Assembly: GCA_964462515.1 (NCBI GenBank)
Contig: CAYWXK010000012.1
Coordinates: forward strand, 28,317-92,316
DNA length: 64,000 nucleotides
DNA from: CAYWXK01 sp964462515
GTDB lineage: Bacteria > Planctomycetota > Phycisphaerae > Sedimentisphaerales > Anaerobacaceae
Reading direction: 5' to 3'
Positions 41,662 through 51,217 of this stretch are shown one piece after another. The position numbers and the translations under genes are program-made. The notes beneath the pieces were generated by a model, which saw nothing but the letters and a program-made list of their open reading frames with translations, was not told the DNA's origin and made no database searches. The number at the start of each line of letters is the position of its first letter. The stretch's first letter is position 1.

Positions 41662-44244
41662 TTAGAACCAACTGGTTCCACGGGTGTAGAAATCCACATC
41701 AGCGAAGTTACGGTCGTAAATAAAGCCGAATCCATAAGTGGCTCTGAATGAATTTCGCAAAACTGCGCGCCACATCGAAGTAGCGTGTGTGCCTACGTTG
41801 ACTAAATCGTTCGGCTTAATGAAGAAGTCTGGCAGCTCACCACTGGCGATTCTATCCAGATCGACCATTACGATTTCTTCTTTTTTCCTGCCAATCCTTC
41901 TGACTACCTCACACTTTTTGGGCCAAGCCAAAGGTCCTAATCCACCTGCGGCGGCGATGGCCATCTTCAAAGTCATCGGTCGGCCCGTAATATTAACATA
42001 ACCCTGGTTGTTAACGTTACCCATTATACAGAATTCACCTATAATATCAACAGGCACATGGATTGTATCGCCGGGTTTTATTACGATATTATATCTTGGG
42101 TCGCCGGCGAGCAGCCTATCTGCGGGAATTCTTATCAGCCTGGTTTTGGCGGCTTCGGCCCACTCAACTTCGGGCGCAGGCTTCTCCTCGAGCGGCACAA
42201 TTAGCTCTTCACCAGGTTTGAATTTAATGACCGGCTCTATACGCTTTTCAGGTCCTACTTGCACAGGCACCCATTTGCCGTTCTGGAAAATCCATTCGAT
42301 ACGACCCTCTTCCTCCACTGCTGTTTCCCCCGGAACTGCTGGTGAAGGTGTAGGTTCCGGAGCAGCTATTTCCTCGACCCCTACCGGTTCATCTGGAATC
42401 TCCGGAATAACCGGCTCAGCAGGTGCTTCTATTGCTTCCTCGATACCTTTTGGTTGCTCTACCCGCACTTTCGATTTCTCTCGTCCGGGCTGCTCTTCCA
42501 GCATCTTGAGGATTTCATCGACATCTATCCGCTCTTTTACCCTCTGCGGCGCAACTGGTTCTTCCAACGGTTTTACTATCTCTTCAACCTCTTCAACTTT
42601 TTGCTCTCTCTCCGTGCGCCGTTGAGACAATGACTTGAGTATCTCATCGACATTTATTTCTTCATCTGATACCTGTGGAAGAGTCGGCTCAGGCAACGGT
42701 TTTGTTGCACCTTCTTTAGGAGCCGCTTCTTCAACCTTTTCAGGACGGCGCCGTTCAGACAATCTCTTCAATATGTCATCGACATTCGACTGCTCATTTA
42801 CTTTCGGGCGGGCAGTTGGAGTGCTGACAGTAGATGGTCTGACTATTTCTCCGGCATCCGCTGAACCATTTATTTTTCTTTGAGGAGATGGTGCTGGTGG
42901 CGTCCGAACGTCTCCTGCACTTACACGCTGAGGTGTTGGCAGTTCCTCGACCGTCTGTATTGTAGATGGCTCCTCGGCTAATACAGATGGCTCCTCGGCA
43001 GGTGCAACTAAATCTGTGGGAGGTGTTCTGGCAGCGGTTGTCTGCCCTCGGCGGGACCGCTCGGACAAGCTTTTCAGAATGTCTCTAACGCTCACTGATT
43101 CATCTTGTATTGCTTCATCTGTTGGTTCCAGGTTAATTTGCTCTACAAAAGAATTTGTGGTGTTTCTGGCATTTCCTGTGGTCCGGCTACTGTTAGTAAC
43201 TGGCCTCTCGAATCCCTGTGGGAAAGATGCCTGAGCAAGCTCTCTCTCGGTTATCATTTCCGAAGTGGTTATAACAACCCTGCTTTGGGGCCATTGACGC
43301 TGTGCTCGAGGCGTTATTATTTCCGGAATTTTCAATTCAGGCTCAACAATCTCCTCGGGGATAGTAATTTGTGGCTCTATACCTTCCGGTATGAAAATCT
43401 CTGGCTCGGTAATCTCCGGTAGGGTAACTTCGATAGGCCCACGTCCAGGAATTCGGGGTTTAGCAGCTTTTGGTTTAGTAACGCCGCGTGCAGCAGCCTC
43501 CGGCGTAAGAAGCTCCAGTTCGCCCGGCTCTACCGGCTGGAGCCACGGCTCCTTAAACTCCGGGAGTTCCAGCTCACCCTGTTCTTTTTCTTTAGCATAG
43601 CGAGAGATATAAATATAGCTTACGTTAAACTGTCTTGGCCCACCGGCTGTTGCAAGGGCATCGGTCAATCTAAAACCATATCGCGGGATCACGTACCTGC
43701 CAGGCAGCGGAACCCCATCGCCCAATACCGAAAAGGTACGCTGCTGCGAGCTAAGCAGAGTGACAACAACTGAGGGCTCTTTCAATACGCTGGGCGAAAG
43801 AATGCGTCTTACCTCTTCTTCAAGCTGTGTTTCAGTCAATCCTGCTGCTTCAACAACGCCCACTTCCGGTATTGATATTTTGCCGGTCTCGGTAACGACA
43901 TAATCGTTTTCAAACGGGAACCCTTCTCGAAGCAATTCAAAGATGGATATTCTGACAATGTCACCGGAACGCAAAGCATAATCGGATTCTGTTATCACAG
44001 TATCGATTGGCCTGGGGTCCTGGGCTTGTTCCCACGCAACAGGGGGTTCCTCTGCCACACCTAAAGTATCCAGTATCACACTGACAGCAGGAACGGGACG
44101 GAATCTACCTACCTGTGTGGGGTCGAAAAACTTGTTACCACAACCGGAGATAAGAAGCAAAAAAAGCATGGCAGAAGTGCAAGACAAAATATAGCCGGTT
44201 CCATACGTTACCGTCACTTGACTTTTAGTTTGTATCCTTTTCAT
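41662..44244 (-). CDS. SLBB polysaccharide export lipoprotein (Wza-like) with a long Pro/Glu-rich insertion
   Basis: An 860-residue outer-membrane-type export protein. I chose the ATG at 44244 (GGAAG 9 bases upstream), giving a lipoprotein signal ending LISGC35. A Poly_export domain follows (SDYALRSGDIVRISIFELL, GKISIPEVGVVEAAGLTE), then an SLBB segment (VLGDGVPLPGRYVIPRYGFR). An insertion of about 400 residues rich in Pro, Glu and Arg holds four copies of a VDEILKSLSERR-like motif, near 43075, 42770, 42640 and 42510. A second SLBB part follows (YNIVIKPGDTIHVPV, GNVNNQGYVNITGRPMTL). It ends DVDFYTRGTSWF. First gene of the exopolysaccharide/exosortase operon. Confidence 0.88.
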   Translation of the reverse strand: MKRIQTKSQVTVTYGTGYILSCTSAMLFLLLISGCGNKFFDPTQVGRFRPVPAVSVILDTLGVAEEPPVAWEQAQDPRPIDTVITESDYALRSGDIVRISIFELLREGFPFENDYVVTETGKISIPEVGVVEAAGLTETQLEEEVRRILSPSVLKEPSVVVTLLSSQQRTFSVLGDGVPLPGRYVIPRYGFRLTDALATAGGPRQFNVSYIYISRYAKEKEQGELELPEFKEPWLQPVEPGELELLTPEAAARGVTKPKAAKPRIPGRGPIEVTLPEITEPEIFIPEGIEPQITIPEEIVEPELKIPEIITPRAQRQWPQSRVVITTSEMITERELAQASFPQGFERPVTNSSRTTGNARNTTNSFVEQINLEPTDEAIQDESVSVRDILKSLSERSRRGQTTAARTPPTDLVAPAEEPSVLAEEPSTIQTVEELPTPQRVSAGDVRTPPAPSPQRKINGSADAGEIVRPSTVSTPTARPKVNEQSNVDDILKRLSERRRPEKVEEAAPKEGATKPLPEPTLPQVSDEEINVDEILKSLSQRRTEREQKVEEVEEIVKPLEEPVAPQRVKERIDVDEILKMLEEQPGREKSKVRVEQPKGIEEAIEAPAEPVIPEIPDEPVGVEEIAAPEPTPSPAVPGETAVEEEGRIEWIFQNGKWVPVQVGPEKRIEPVIKFKPGEELIVPLEEKPAPEVEWAEAAKTRLIRIPADRLLAGDPRYNIVIKPGDTIHVPVDIIGEFCIMGNVNNQGYVNITGRPMTLKMAIAAAGGLGPLAWPKKCEVVRRIGRKKEEIVMVDLDRIASGELPDFFIKPNDLVNVGTHATSMWRAVLRNSFRATYGFGFIYDRNFADVDFYTRGTSWF

Positions 44245-44275
44245 AGCACTAAACTTCCAAAAAACACCGAGCTCA

Positions 44276-44304
44276 ATATTTGTTCTACACTGAACGTGTG
44301 TCAA
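44276..44304 (-). promoter_or_regulatory. Probable promoter of the exopolysaccharide/exosortase operon
   Basis: On the minus strand TTGACA (44304-44299) and AAATAT (44281-44276) are 17 bases apart, about 30 bases before the SLBB start. The -35 box lies inside a small palindrome, GTGTG-TCAAA-CACAC (44296-44310), a possible operator. Confidence 0.5.
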
Positions 44305-44812
44305 ACACACTCTCACTTGATAAAATTTATCGGTTTAATGCTGTGTCGGCTTAACTTTTTTTGGACCGATATACAGGGTAAAATCCGCAAGGGATTAACT
44401 GTGGCTTTTTTCACACAAATATCAAAGGGGCGATTTTAGGCAGGATTCTGATAGTCACCTCTCACAACTGCAAGTTTATAAAGCACTTATAAAACCTGCA
44501 GGCCTCGTTTATATATTGGCTATACCGCTTCTAAATAGCAAAAAATAATTGATGGTTCGCTTGTGCTGCTTACACGTGAGGGCTTTTATATAACAGTGAG
44601 GATATATGCCCTATAATTATTCAAATACCAGCATAGGAAAAGAAAGCTGTGTCGATAAAAAATTGTGCGGCATAAAAAAAAATCAACTACATCGCCAGTT
44701 TCGTGGGCCAAAGACATTTTAGGTGGGAGCTGTTAGGAAAGTAACGGCGGTACCTTTTCTGCAAGTGACATTTAGCCTGTGAGTGCTCGTTTTTTTACTA
44801 ACTGTGAGCCGG
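44305..44812. other. 500-base intergenic region without recognisable gene
   Basis: AT-rich spacer between the SLBB gene and the upstream lipoprotein gene. No ORF with coding character, no tRNA and no riboswitch pattern that I can name. Small poly-A and poly-T runs occur near 44675 and 44790. It may hold a long leader or further operator sites of the exopolysaccharide operon. Confidence 0.4.
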
Positions 44813-45637
44813 TTACTTAAAGCTCACCTGGGCCACTCGCTTCGGCAAGGAGCCTTGGGCATCGGTTCTAAATACCTCTACCTTTGTAGGAAGCAAAACC
44901 CCCTTCTTTTGAACCTGACCATAATCAAAAGCCCGAACGACAAAAAACTTCCGGCTCTCAACATCGGCAAGGTAGATGACATCAACCAGACAGCTATCGG
45001 TATTTTGACAGAAAACCACTTTAGACCAATAAGGCTCAGGAGCTTTAATGTTCCCGCGCTCCCTACCGGTGGAGCTTTGTCGGTCAACTGTGTAAGTTTG
45101 TTCAACAGCTTGATACCACTGCCCTTGTATTCTGACAGGCCCAGAAGCCCTGGTAAACTCAGCAAACCTGTCCAGAAAGCGGATGGGGGCGGTAGTGATA
45201 GTTAGTATCGCATCGGCAAGGTCGCGCTGGGTTACAAGAGATGGCAGCGTGTTAACCACTTCGGCACCAGTTGATATATTGAAGCTGCCCTGCGACAATT
45301 CACAAACGAATCGTCCTTGCGGCTCGATGGCTGAAATACGAATAGAATTCGACCAGGGATAAATCTGGTAATGCTGCTCTGTGAGATAGAAGCTGCCATC
45401 GGGCTGATATAAAGTTACCACGCCGTCAAGCTCTAATTTTGTCGTTCTCGCCCACTCCTGGAGGCCGCCGGTAGCGACAATCGCATCAGAAACATAATCA
45501 GATGGAACAGGAAGCGCCTCAAGGTCTGGACCGATAGCTAATACATCGACATCTTTCTGGTATTGCTGACGACAGCCTGTTAGAACAAGAGCTGTCACAA
45601 GAACCAGGCAAACCGTTTTTAATAACTGACCAATCAT
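44813..45637 (-). CDS. Lipoprotein of unknown function
   Basis: A 274-residue protein. Starting at the ATG at 45637 (AGGG 7 bases upstream) gives a lipoprotein signal with LTGC22. The body has SDAIVATGGLQEWARTTKLE, YPWSNSIRISAIEPQGRFVC and DSCLVDVIYLADVESRKFFV, which resembles the LolA/LolB-like or DUF-type lipoproteins in which a substrate's outer layer is tested, but I cannot name the family. An upstream ATG at 45697 overlaps the end of nifJ and is less likely. It is 44 bases after nifJ on the same strand. Confidence 0.7.
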   Translation of the reverse strand: MIGQLLKTVCLVLVTALVLTGCRQQYQKDVDVLAIGPDLEALPVPSDYVSDAIVATGGLQEWARTTKLELDGVVTLYQPDGSFYLTEQHYQIYPWSNSIRISAIEPQGRFVCELSQGSFNISTGAEVVNTLPSLVTQRDLADAILTITTAPIRFLDRFAEFTRASGPVRIQGQWYQAVEQTYTVDRQSSTGRERGNIKAPEPYWSKVVFCQNTDSCLVDVIYLADVESRKFFVVRAFDYGQVQKKGVLLPTKVEVFRTDAQGSLPKRVAQVSFK

Positions 45638-45680
45638 TTGATTACCCTGTATTTTGTATCGGTTATTGTTGTATCGAGCT

Positions 45681-48600
45681 TTATGCATCGGGACCACAGC
45701 TCAACTTTGCGAGTTGCTCCATCAGAGCATACCTCTGTGCAGCATCTTTTTTAGCGAGCTTAATCAATTGGGCGGCAAGCTCCGGCTTTGATTGCTTGAG
45801 CGTTCTGTAACGGTTCTCACCGTATGCATACACTTCGAAGTCGAGCGTTGGAGCTTTTGAATCGAGCTGGAGTGGATTTTTGCCCTGCTCTTTAAGCCGC
45901 GGGTCGAATCTAAACAGCGGCCAATGGCCGGACTCGACTGCCTTCTTTTGCTCCTGGTAACCGTATGTCATATCGATGCCGTGCGCAATGCACTGGGAAT
46001 ATGCGACTATAAGCGAAGGACCCGGGTATGCTTCAGCTTCGACAAAGGCCTTTACTGTTTGAGCGGAGTTTGCGCCCATTGCAACTTTGGCGACATAGAT
46101 ACTGCCATAAGTCATAGCCAAAAGTGGGAGGTCTTTCTTCGCGGATGGTTTTCCTGCTGCTGCGAATTTTGCAACTGCCGCTCTGGGTGTGGATTTGGAC
46201 ATCTGCCCTCCTGTATTGGAATACACCTCTGTATCAAGGACGAGGACCTTTACATTAGCTCCGCTGGCAAGAACGTGGTCGAGTCCGCCATAGCCGATAT
46301 CGTATGCCCACCCGTCGCCGCCGAGTGCCCAGACGGACTTACGCACAAGATAATCTGCGAGCGGCAAAAGCTGATTGCACTGGGGACACGGATTTTTTGA
46401 GCACCGTTCTTTGAGGCTATCGATGCGCTCCCGCTGCTGCTCGATGGCAGATTGTGCCGGGTCGTCGGCAAGAGCAGCCACCTGAATATCTTGAGCCAGT
46501 TTCGCATCAACACATCCGCTCTCCACCGCTTTGCCTAACAACTGAAGCGCACGCTCTTTGAATTTGTCGATTGTCAGGCGCATCCCCATTGCGAATTCAG
46601 CGGTGTCCTCAAAGAGGCTGTTGCTCCAGGTAGGCCCCCTGCCGTCGGCTCTGGTGGTATAGGGCGTGGTTGGCAGATTACCGCCATAAATCGATGAGCA
46701 GCCGGTTGCATTTCCGATGAAGGCCCTATCGCCAAATAGTTGCGTGAGCAGCTTGACGTAGGGTGTTTCTCCGCAGCCTGCGCACGCGCCGGAATACTCG
46801 AAGAGGGGCTGAATCAACTGGCTCCCCTTTACAGTATTGGGTTTGAAAAGTTTTGGGTCGGTGTTCGGAATCGAGAGGAAAAATTTGTAATTTTCGCGTT
46901 CCTGCTGACGGAGCGGCTCCTGAAGAGCCATATTTATGGCTTTTCTGCCTGTTGGCTGTTTATTGGCATCCTTTTCCTGCGCAGGACAACAGGCAACACA
47001 GGCGCCACAGCCGGTGCAGTCCTCGGGAGCTACCTGGACGGTGCACTTCAATCCGACAAACTCTTTGCCTTTTGCATCTGCACTTTTGAATGTCGGCGGG
47101 GCATCTTTGAGATACTTCGGGTCGTAATTTTTAATTCTTATAGTGGCGTGTGGACAGACCAAAGAGCAAGTGGCGCATTGAATACAAATATCTGGTTCCC
47201 ATTGTGGGATGTTGACGGCGATGTTTCGCTTTTCATACTGAGTGGTGCCGACCGGAAATTTGCCATCGACCGGTATTTTGCTGACCGGCATCTTATCGCC
47301 GCGAAGCGCCATTAGCTCGGCGGTAACGCTCTTTACAAAATCTGGCGCATCATCCGAGACAGTCGGCGGCATCTTTATCTTGCTTGTAACTTTGCCGGAG
47401 ACCTTAACTTCATATAGCCTGGCAATCGCACCATCCACGGCGGCGTTGTTCATATCAACAACCTTCTGACCTTTTTTGCCGTAAGAGTGCAGGATGGCAT
47501 CTTTGATGGCCTTGATTGCCATTTCGAGCGGAATGATGTTGCTGATTTTGAAAAAGGCGGTCTGCATAATGACGTTGATTCGCGCGCCGAGGCCAAGCTC
47601 CTGAGCGAGAGACATTGCATCGATAACATAGAACTTTAACTTTTTGTCGATAATCTGTTTCTGCACCTCTTGCGGCAAGGTGTCCCAGACCTCGTCTTTA
47701 TTGTGAAGACTTGTCAGCAAAAACGTGGCGCCCTCACGAGCGGCAGAGAGCATATCATATTTTTCGAGAAAGCTCGGGTTATGGCAGGCGATAAAATCGG
47801 CTTTTGTTATGAGGTAGGGTCTTTGAATGATGCGTTTGCCGAACCGCAGGTGCGAAATGGTAACGGTGCCGGCTTTTTTGGAGTCATAGACAAAGTAGCC
47901 CTGAGCGTAATTATCTGTAAGTCGGCCGATAATTCCGATGGAGTTGTGGTTGGCACCGACGGTTCCATCTGCGCCGAGGCCGTAAAACATTGCTCGGAAA
48001 AGGCCTTCCCCTGAAATCTCAAAGGATTCATCAACTTCAAGACTGGTATTTGTTACATCATCAATAATACCTACTGTGAAACCGTTTTTGGGCCGGGCGG
48101 CATCGAGATTATCAAACACGGCCTTCGCCATAGCCGGCGTAAAATCTTTTGAGCCGAGACCATAACGTCCCCCGACAATAAGTGGATATTCTTTGAAAGC
48201 CGCTTCGCCTATCTCCATAGCTTCGCCGATGGCGGTGCGGACATCAAGATACAATGGTTCACCGAGAGCACCAGGCTCTTTTGTTCTATCGAGCACCGCA
48301 ATCTTCTTTACAGTTTTTGGCAGAGCGGCGATAAAATCCTTTCTGCTGAATGGCCGATAGAGCCGGACCTTCACCACACCAACCTTCTGACCTTTTGATG
48401 CCAGATATTCTACCGTCTCGTGAATGGTATCGGCTGCAGAGCCCATAACTATGATTACCTTCTCGGCGTCCTTTGGTCCGACATAATCAAACAGGTGATA
48501 TTGCCGTCCGACGAGTTTTGCGAACTTGTCCATCGTCTCCTGGACGATTTGCGGCGTGGCAAGATAGTATTTATTCACCGCTTCTCTGCCCTGGAAATAG

Positions 48601-49271
48601 ACGTCAGGGTTCTGTGCTGTGCCGGAAATCTGTGGTCTGTCCGGCGTCAAGGCCCTTGCTCTGTGTCGGGCAACGAGCTTCTCATCAACCATTGCGCTCA
48701 TATCATCAAAGGTCAGCTCCTCGACCTTCTGGATTTCGTGGCTGGTTCTGAAGCCATCAAAGAAATGAATGAATGGCACAAGAGATGCGAGCGTCGAGCG
48801 TTGAGCAATAAGGGCCAAATCCATAACCTCCTGAACGCTGGATGAGCAAAGCATAGCAAAGCCGGTTTCGCGGCAGGTCATTACATCGGAATGGTCGCCG
48901 AATATGGAAAGCGCATGACAGGCTAACGAACGTGCGGAGATATGAAAGACAGTCGGCAGAAGCTCGCCGGCAATTTTATACATATTTGGAATCATCAATA
49001 GAAGCCCCTGCGAGGCGGTGAATGTGGTGGTAAGGGCGCCGGTCAATAGCGCACCGTGGACCGCTGCGGCTGCACCGGCTTCCGATTGCATCTCGGTAAC
49101 GGAAGGCACTGTGCCCCAGATATTGACCTCGCCGGCAGCCGTCTTTTCATCGGCGATTTCTCCCATAGGCGAGCTGGGCGTGATTGGATATATTGCGATA
49201 ACTTCGTTTGTTGCGTGCGCGACGTGTGCCGCTGCCGCATTGCCGTCAATCATAACCATTTTGCGTTTCAT
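45681..49271 (-). CDS. nifJ: Pyruvate:ferredoxin (flavodoxin) oxidoreductase
   Basis: The 1196-residue single-chain enzyme converts pyruvate and CoA to acetyl-CoA and CO2, reducing ferredoxin, and is typical of anaerobes. I chose the ATG at 49271 (GGAG 5 bases upstream) rather than 49301. Seen: the N-terminal domain (IYPITPSSPMGEIADEKTAAG, AVHGALLTGALTTTFTASQG), domain III with KAVFDNLDA nearby, two [4Fe-4S] ferredoxin motifs (CIQCATCSLVCPH and CTGCGACVACCPAQ), a further cysteine in GACAGCGETPYVK, and the TPP-binding region (GGDGWAYDIGYGGLDHV, DTEVYSNTGGQMSKSTP). All expected domains are present. It suggests fermentative or anaerobic metabolism. Confidence 0.97.
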   Translation of the reverse strand: MKRKMVMIDGNAAAAHVAHATNEVIAIYPITPSSPMGEIADEKTAAGEVNIWGTVPSVTEMQSEAGAAAAVHGALLTGALTTTFTASQGLLLMIPNMYKIAGELLPTVFHISARSLACHALSIFGDHSDVMTCRETGFAMLCSSSVQEVMDLALIAQRSTLASLVPFIHFFDGFRTSHEIQKVEELTFDDMSAMVDEKLVARHRARALTPDRPQISGTAQNPDVYFQGREAVNKYYLATPQIVQETMDKFAKLVGRQYHLFDYVGPKDAEKVIIVMGSAADTIHETVEYLASKGQKVGVVKVRLYRPFSRKDFIAALPKTVKKIAVLDRTKEPGALGEPLYLDVRTAIGEAMEIGEAAFKEYPLIVGGRYGLGSKDFTPAMAKAVFDNLDAARPKNGFTVGIIDDVTNTSLEVDESFEISGEGLFRAMFYGLGADGTVGANHNSIGIIGRLTDNYAQGYFVYDSKKAGTVTISHLRFGKRIIQRPYLITKADFIACHNPSFLEKYDMLSAAREGATFLLTSLHNKDEVWDTLPQEVQKQIIDKKLKFYVIDAMSLAQELGLGARINVIMQTAFFKISNIIPLEMAIKAIKDAILHSYGKKGQKVVDMNNAAVDGAIARLYEVKVSGKVTSKIKMPPTVSDDAPDFVKSVTAELMALRGDKMPVSKIPVDGKFPVGTTQYEKRNIAVNIPQWEPDICIQCATCSLVCPHATIRIKNYDPKYLKDAPPTFKSADAKGKEFVGLKCTVQVAPEDCTGCGACVACCPAQEKDANKQPTGRKAINMALQEPLRQQERENYKFFLSIPNTDPKLFKPNTVKGSQLIQPLFEYSGACAGCGETPYVKLLTQLFGDRAFIGNATGCSSIYGGNLPTTPYTTRADGRGPTWSNSLFEDTAEFAMGMRLTIDKFKERALQLLGKAVESGCVDAKLAQDIQVAALADDPAQSAIEQQRERIDSLKERCSKNPCPQCNQLLPLADYLVRKSVWALGGDGWAYDIGYGGLDHVLASGANVKVLVLDTEVYSNTGGQMSKSTPRAAVAKFAAAGKPSAKKDLPLLAMTYGSIYVAKVAMGANSAQTVKAFVEAEAYPGPSLIVAYSQCIAHGIDMTYGYQEQKKAVESGHWPLFRFDPRLKEQGKNPLQLDSKAPTLDFEVYAYGENRYRTLKQSKPELAAQLIKLAKKDAAQRYALMEQLAKLSCGPDA

Positions 49272-49752
49272 AAATTCTCCAATTTCAATAAATTTTGCCA
49301 CGAAGACACTAAGACACCAAGGCTACAATATGTTTTTATCTTCGTGCCTTTGTGGTTTTATAACTAATTATTTCAAAAAAATCACAAACAACTTAACCGA
49401 AAAACTCCTTATAGTTCCCTGCCCTGCACTTATTGCACCAAAAAAGGTTTTATACTATTTTTTGTAAAATCAAGCAATAAAATTTCGCAAGAATTCAATC
49501 AAAAATCCCACCCTTTGGGGACTGCACGGCAAAAAATAGGCGATTTTTTCCTTGACAATCTGCCATCCCGCTGGTTATATTGTAAGATAGCATTGGTGAT
49601 TGGTAAATAGTTAATTGGTGAGTAGTGAGTATCCATTTAACCAATCTTTCGGCTTTGCTCAGGATTGTAGTGAGCTTGTCGAATCTGATGGTGAGCAGTG
49701 TCGAACCATTCACCATTCATCTTTGCATTTTTAATTACATAGAGGAGGTAAG
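49272..49752 (+). promoter_or_regulatory. Upstream region of the PEP-CTERM gene with a strong promoter
   Basis: TTGACA at 49551-49556 is followed by TATATT at 49575-49580, 18 bases apart (or TTATAT, 17). The 5' leader of about 165 bases contains ATTGGTGA-like word repeats and a CTCAGGAT...GTCGAA-type repeat (49655-49705). Nearer nifJ, 49298-49360 holds CCACGAAGACACTAAGACAC, a common dispersed word. The gene itself has GAGGAGG 5 bases before its ATG. Confidence 0.6.
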
Positions 49753-50877
49753 ATGAAAAAAGGAAATCCATTAAACATCTCTCGGATAAAGCCGTTCGCG
49801 TTGGCCTTCATTTTAGCCGTTGTGGCCCCCGCCCACCAGACAATTGCCTACTACAAACTCATCGACCTCGGCACGCTGGGCGGAAAGAATAGTTGTGCCT
49901 ATTCAATCAACAATAAGAGTCAGATTGTCGGATATGCCTATGATAATTCGGAAAAGTGGAGAGCTACCTTATTTGACCCAACCGGCGGTGGAAACAATAT
50001 CAAGCTTAGCGGGCAGTTTAGCGAGGCTTGGTCAATCAACAACAACGATCAGATTGTGGGGTCTGTCTATGACAGTTCGAAAAAGTGGAGAGCTACTCTT
50101 TTTGACCCAACTGGCGGTGGAAATAACATCGACCTCGGCACTCTGGGTGGACGGGACAGCCAAACCTTTTCAATCAACAACAACGGCCAGATTGTGGGAT
50201 GGGCCAAGGACAGTTCAGGAAAATGGAGAGCTACGTTGTTTGACCCAACCGGCGGTGGTAAAAATATCGACCTGGATACTTTAGGTGGAGAAGAGAGCTG
50301 GGCTCAGTCAATCAATGATTACAGTCAAATTGTGGGAGGGGCCTATTGGAGAGCCACTTTGTTTGACCCGACCGGCGGTGGAAATAATATCGACTTAGGC
50401 ACTCTGGGGGGCACTGAGAGTTGGGCCTTGTCAATCAACAATAATGGCCAGATTGTAGGATACGCTTATGATGCTTCAGGAAACGAAAGAGCCACATCGT
50501 TTGACCCAACAGGCGGCGGGAAAAATGTCGACCTCGGTACTCTAAGTGGTTATGAGTATTCGTCCGCTTATTCGATCAACAACGGCGGCCAAATTGTGGG
50601 ATGGGCACGAGACACCTCAGGAAATGAAAGAGCCACTCTGTTTGACCCAACGGGCGGCGGCAATAATATCGACTTAAATACTTTAATTGACCCAACTTTG
50701 GGCTGGACACTTTGGACAGCATATTCAATCAATAACAATGGCTGGATTGTAGGACGAGGGATAAATCCTGATGGCTATACCAGAGCATATCTTCTTATCC
50801 CTGAACCCGCCTCAATGGTGTTACTTGGCATAGGTATTTTGTTGGCCACAAAGAAGCACAAAAAAACTAAAATTTAA
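49753..50877 (+). CDS. HAF-repeat PEP-CTERM surface protein
   Basis: A 374-residue exported protein. A signal peptide (LALAFILAVVAPAHQTIAY-like, residues 12-30) precedes seven repeats of about 46 residues with consensus DLGTLGG.....SINNNGQIVG, then RATLFDPTGGGNNI. This is the extracellular HAF repeat. The fourth unit is shorter (missing about six residues). The C-terminus IPEPASMVLLGIGILLATKK followed by HKKTKI is a PEP-CTERM tail: Pro-Glu-Pro, a membrane helix and basic residues. It is the visible candidate substrate of the exosortase at 40606-41580. Confidence 0.92.
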   Translation: MKKGNPLNISRIKPFALAFILAVVAPAHQTIAYYKLIDLGTLGGKNSCAYSINNKSQIVGYAYDNSEKWRATLFDPTGGGNNIKLSGQFSEAWSINNNDQIVGSVYDSSKKWRATLFDPTGGGNNIDLGTLGGRDSQTFSINNNGQIVGWAKDSSGKWRATLFDPTGGGKNIDLDTLGGEESWAQSINDYSQIVGGAYWRATLFDPTGGGNNIDLGTLGGTESWALSINNNGQIVGYAYDASGNERATSFDPTGGGKNVDLGTLSGYEYSSAYSINNGGQIVGWARDTSGNERATLFDPTGGGNNIDLNTLIDPTLGWTLWTAYSINNNGWIVGRGINPDGYTRAYLLIPEPASMVLLGIGILLATKKHKKTKI

Positions 50878-51217
50878 TCAACAACCTTCTTTGTTCCTTT
50901 TGTGCCTTTTCGTGGCTAAAATTCTCTGCGACCCCTGCGTTCTCCGCGGTGAGAAATATCGCTTTTTGCACTGGTTGGCCTGATTTTACTTAAAAAACGT
51001 GATAAAAATGGGTTTAGAAGCAGGAATTGAGCTTTTAGCGGCGAATTTTGCCGAAAAATCGCAGAAAATTTGTTGCTTTGCTCAAAAATTATGGTATAAT
51101 ATGGCCATAGTTGAAGTGAACTGTAAAAGTATCCGTATAGTATCCGGGGCAGCGTAAATACGTTTGCAGCCAATGGAAATTAAAAAACATTCTTGGAGAA
51201 GGGTAAGGGGTAAGATT
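50878..51217 (+). promoter_or_regulatory. Promoter and leader of the protease gene
   Basis: TTGCTT at 51073-51078 and a perfect TATAAT at 51095-51100 are 16 bases apart, with TGG before TATAAT (extended -10). The leader is about 110 bases. At 50880-50960 there are dispersed words such as TGCCTTTTCGTGGC and CTCTGCGACCCCTGCGTTCTC. Confidence 0.6.

Noticed and set aside
42008..42625. 205-codon Ser/Thr-rich ORF antisense to the SLBB gene
   Set aside because: Shadow of the Glu/Pro-rich insertion; no SD.
44440..44812. Riboswitch upstream of the SLBB gene
   Set aside because: I compared it by eye with cyclic-di-GMP and other common classes; the conserved cores are missing.
49860..50690. Regular repeats in the HAF gene as a CRISPR array
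   Set aside because: The period is about 130-140 bases, the repeats are coding and vary as protein repeats do.
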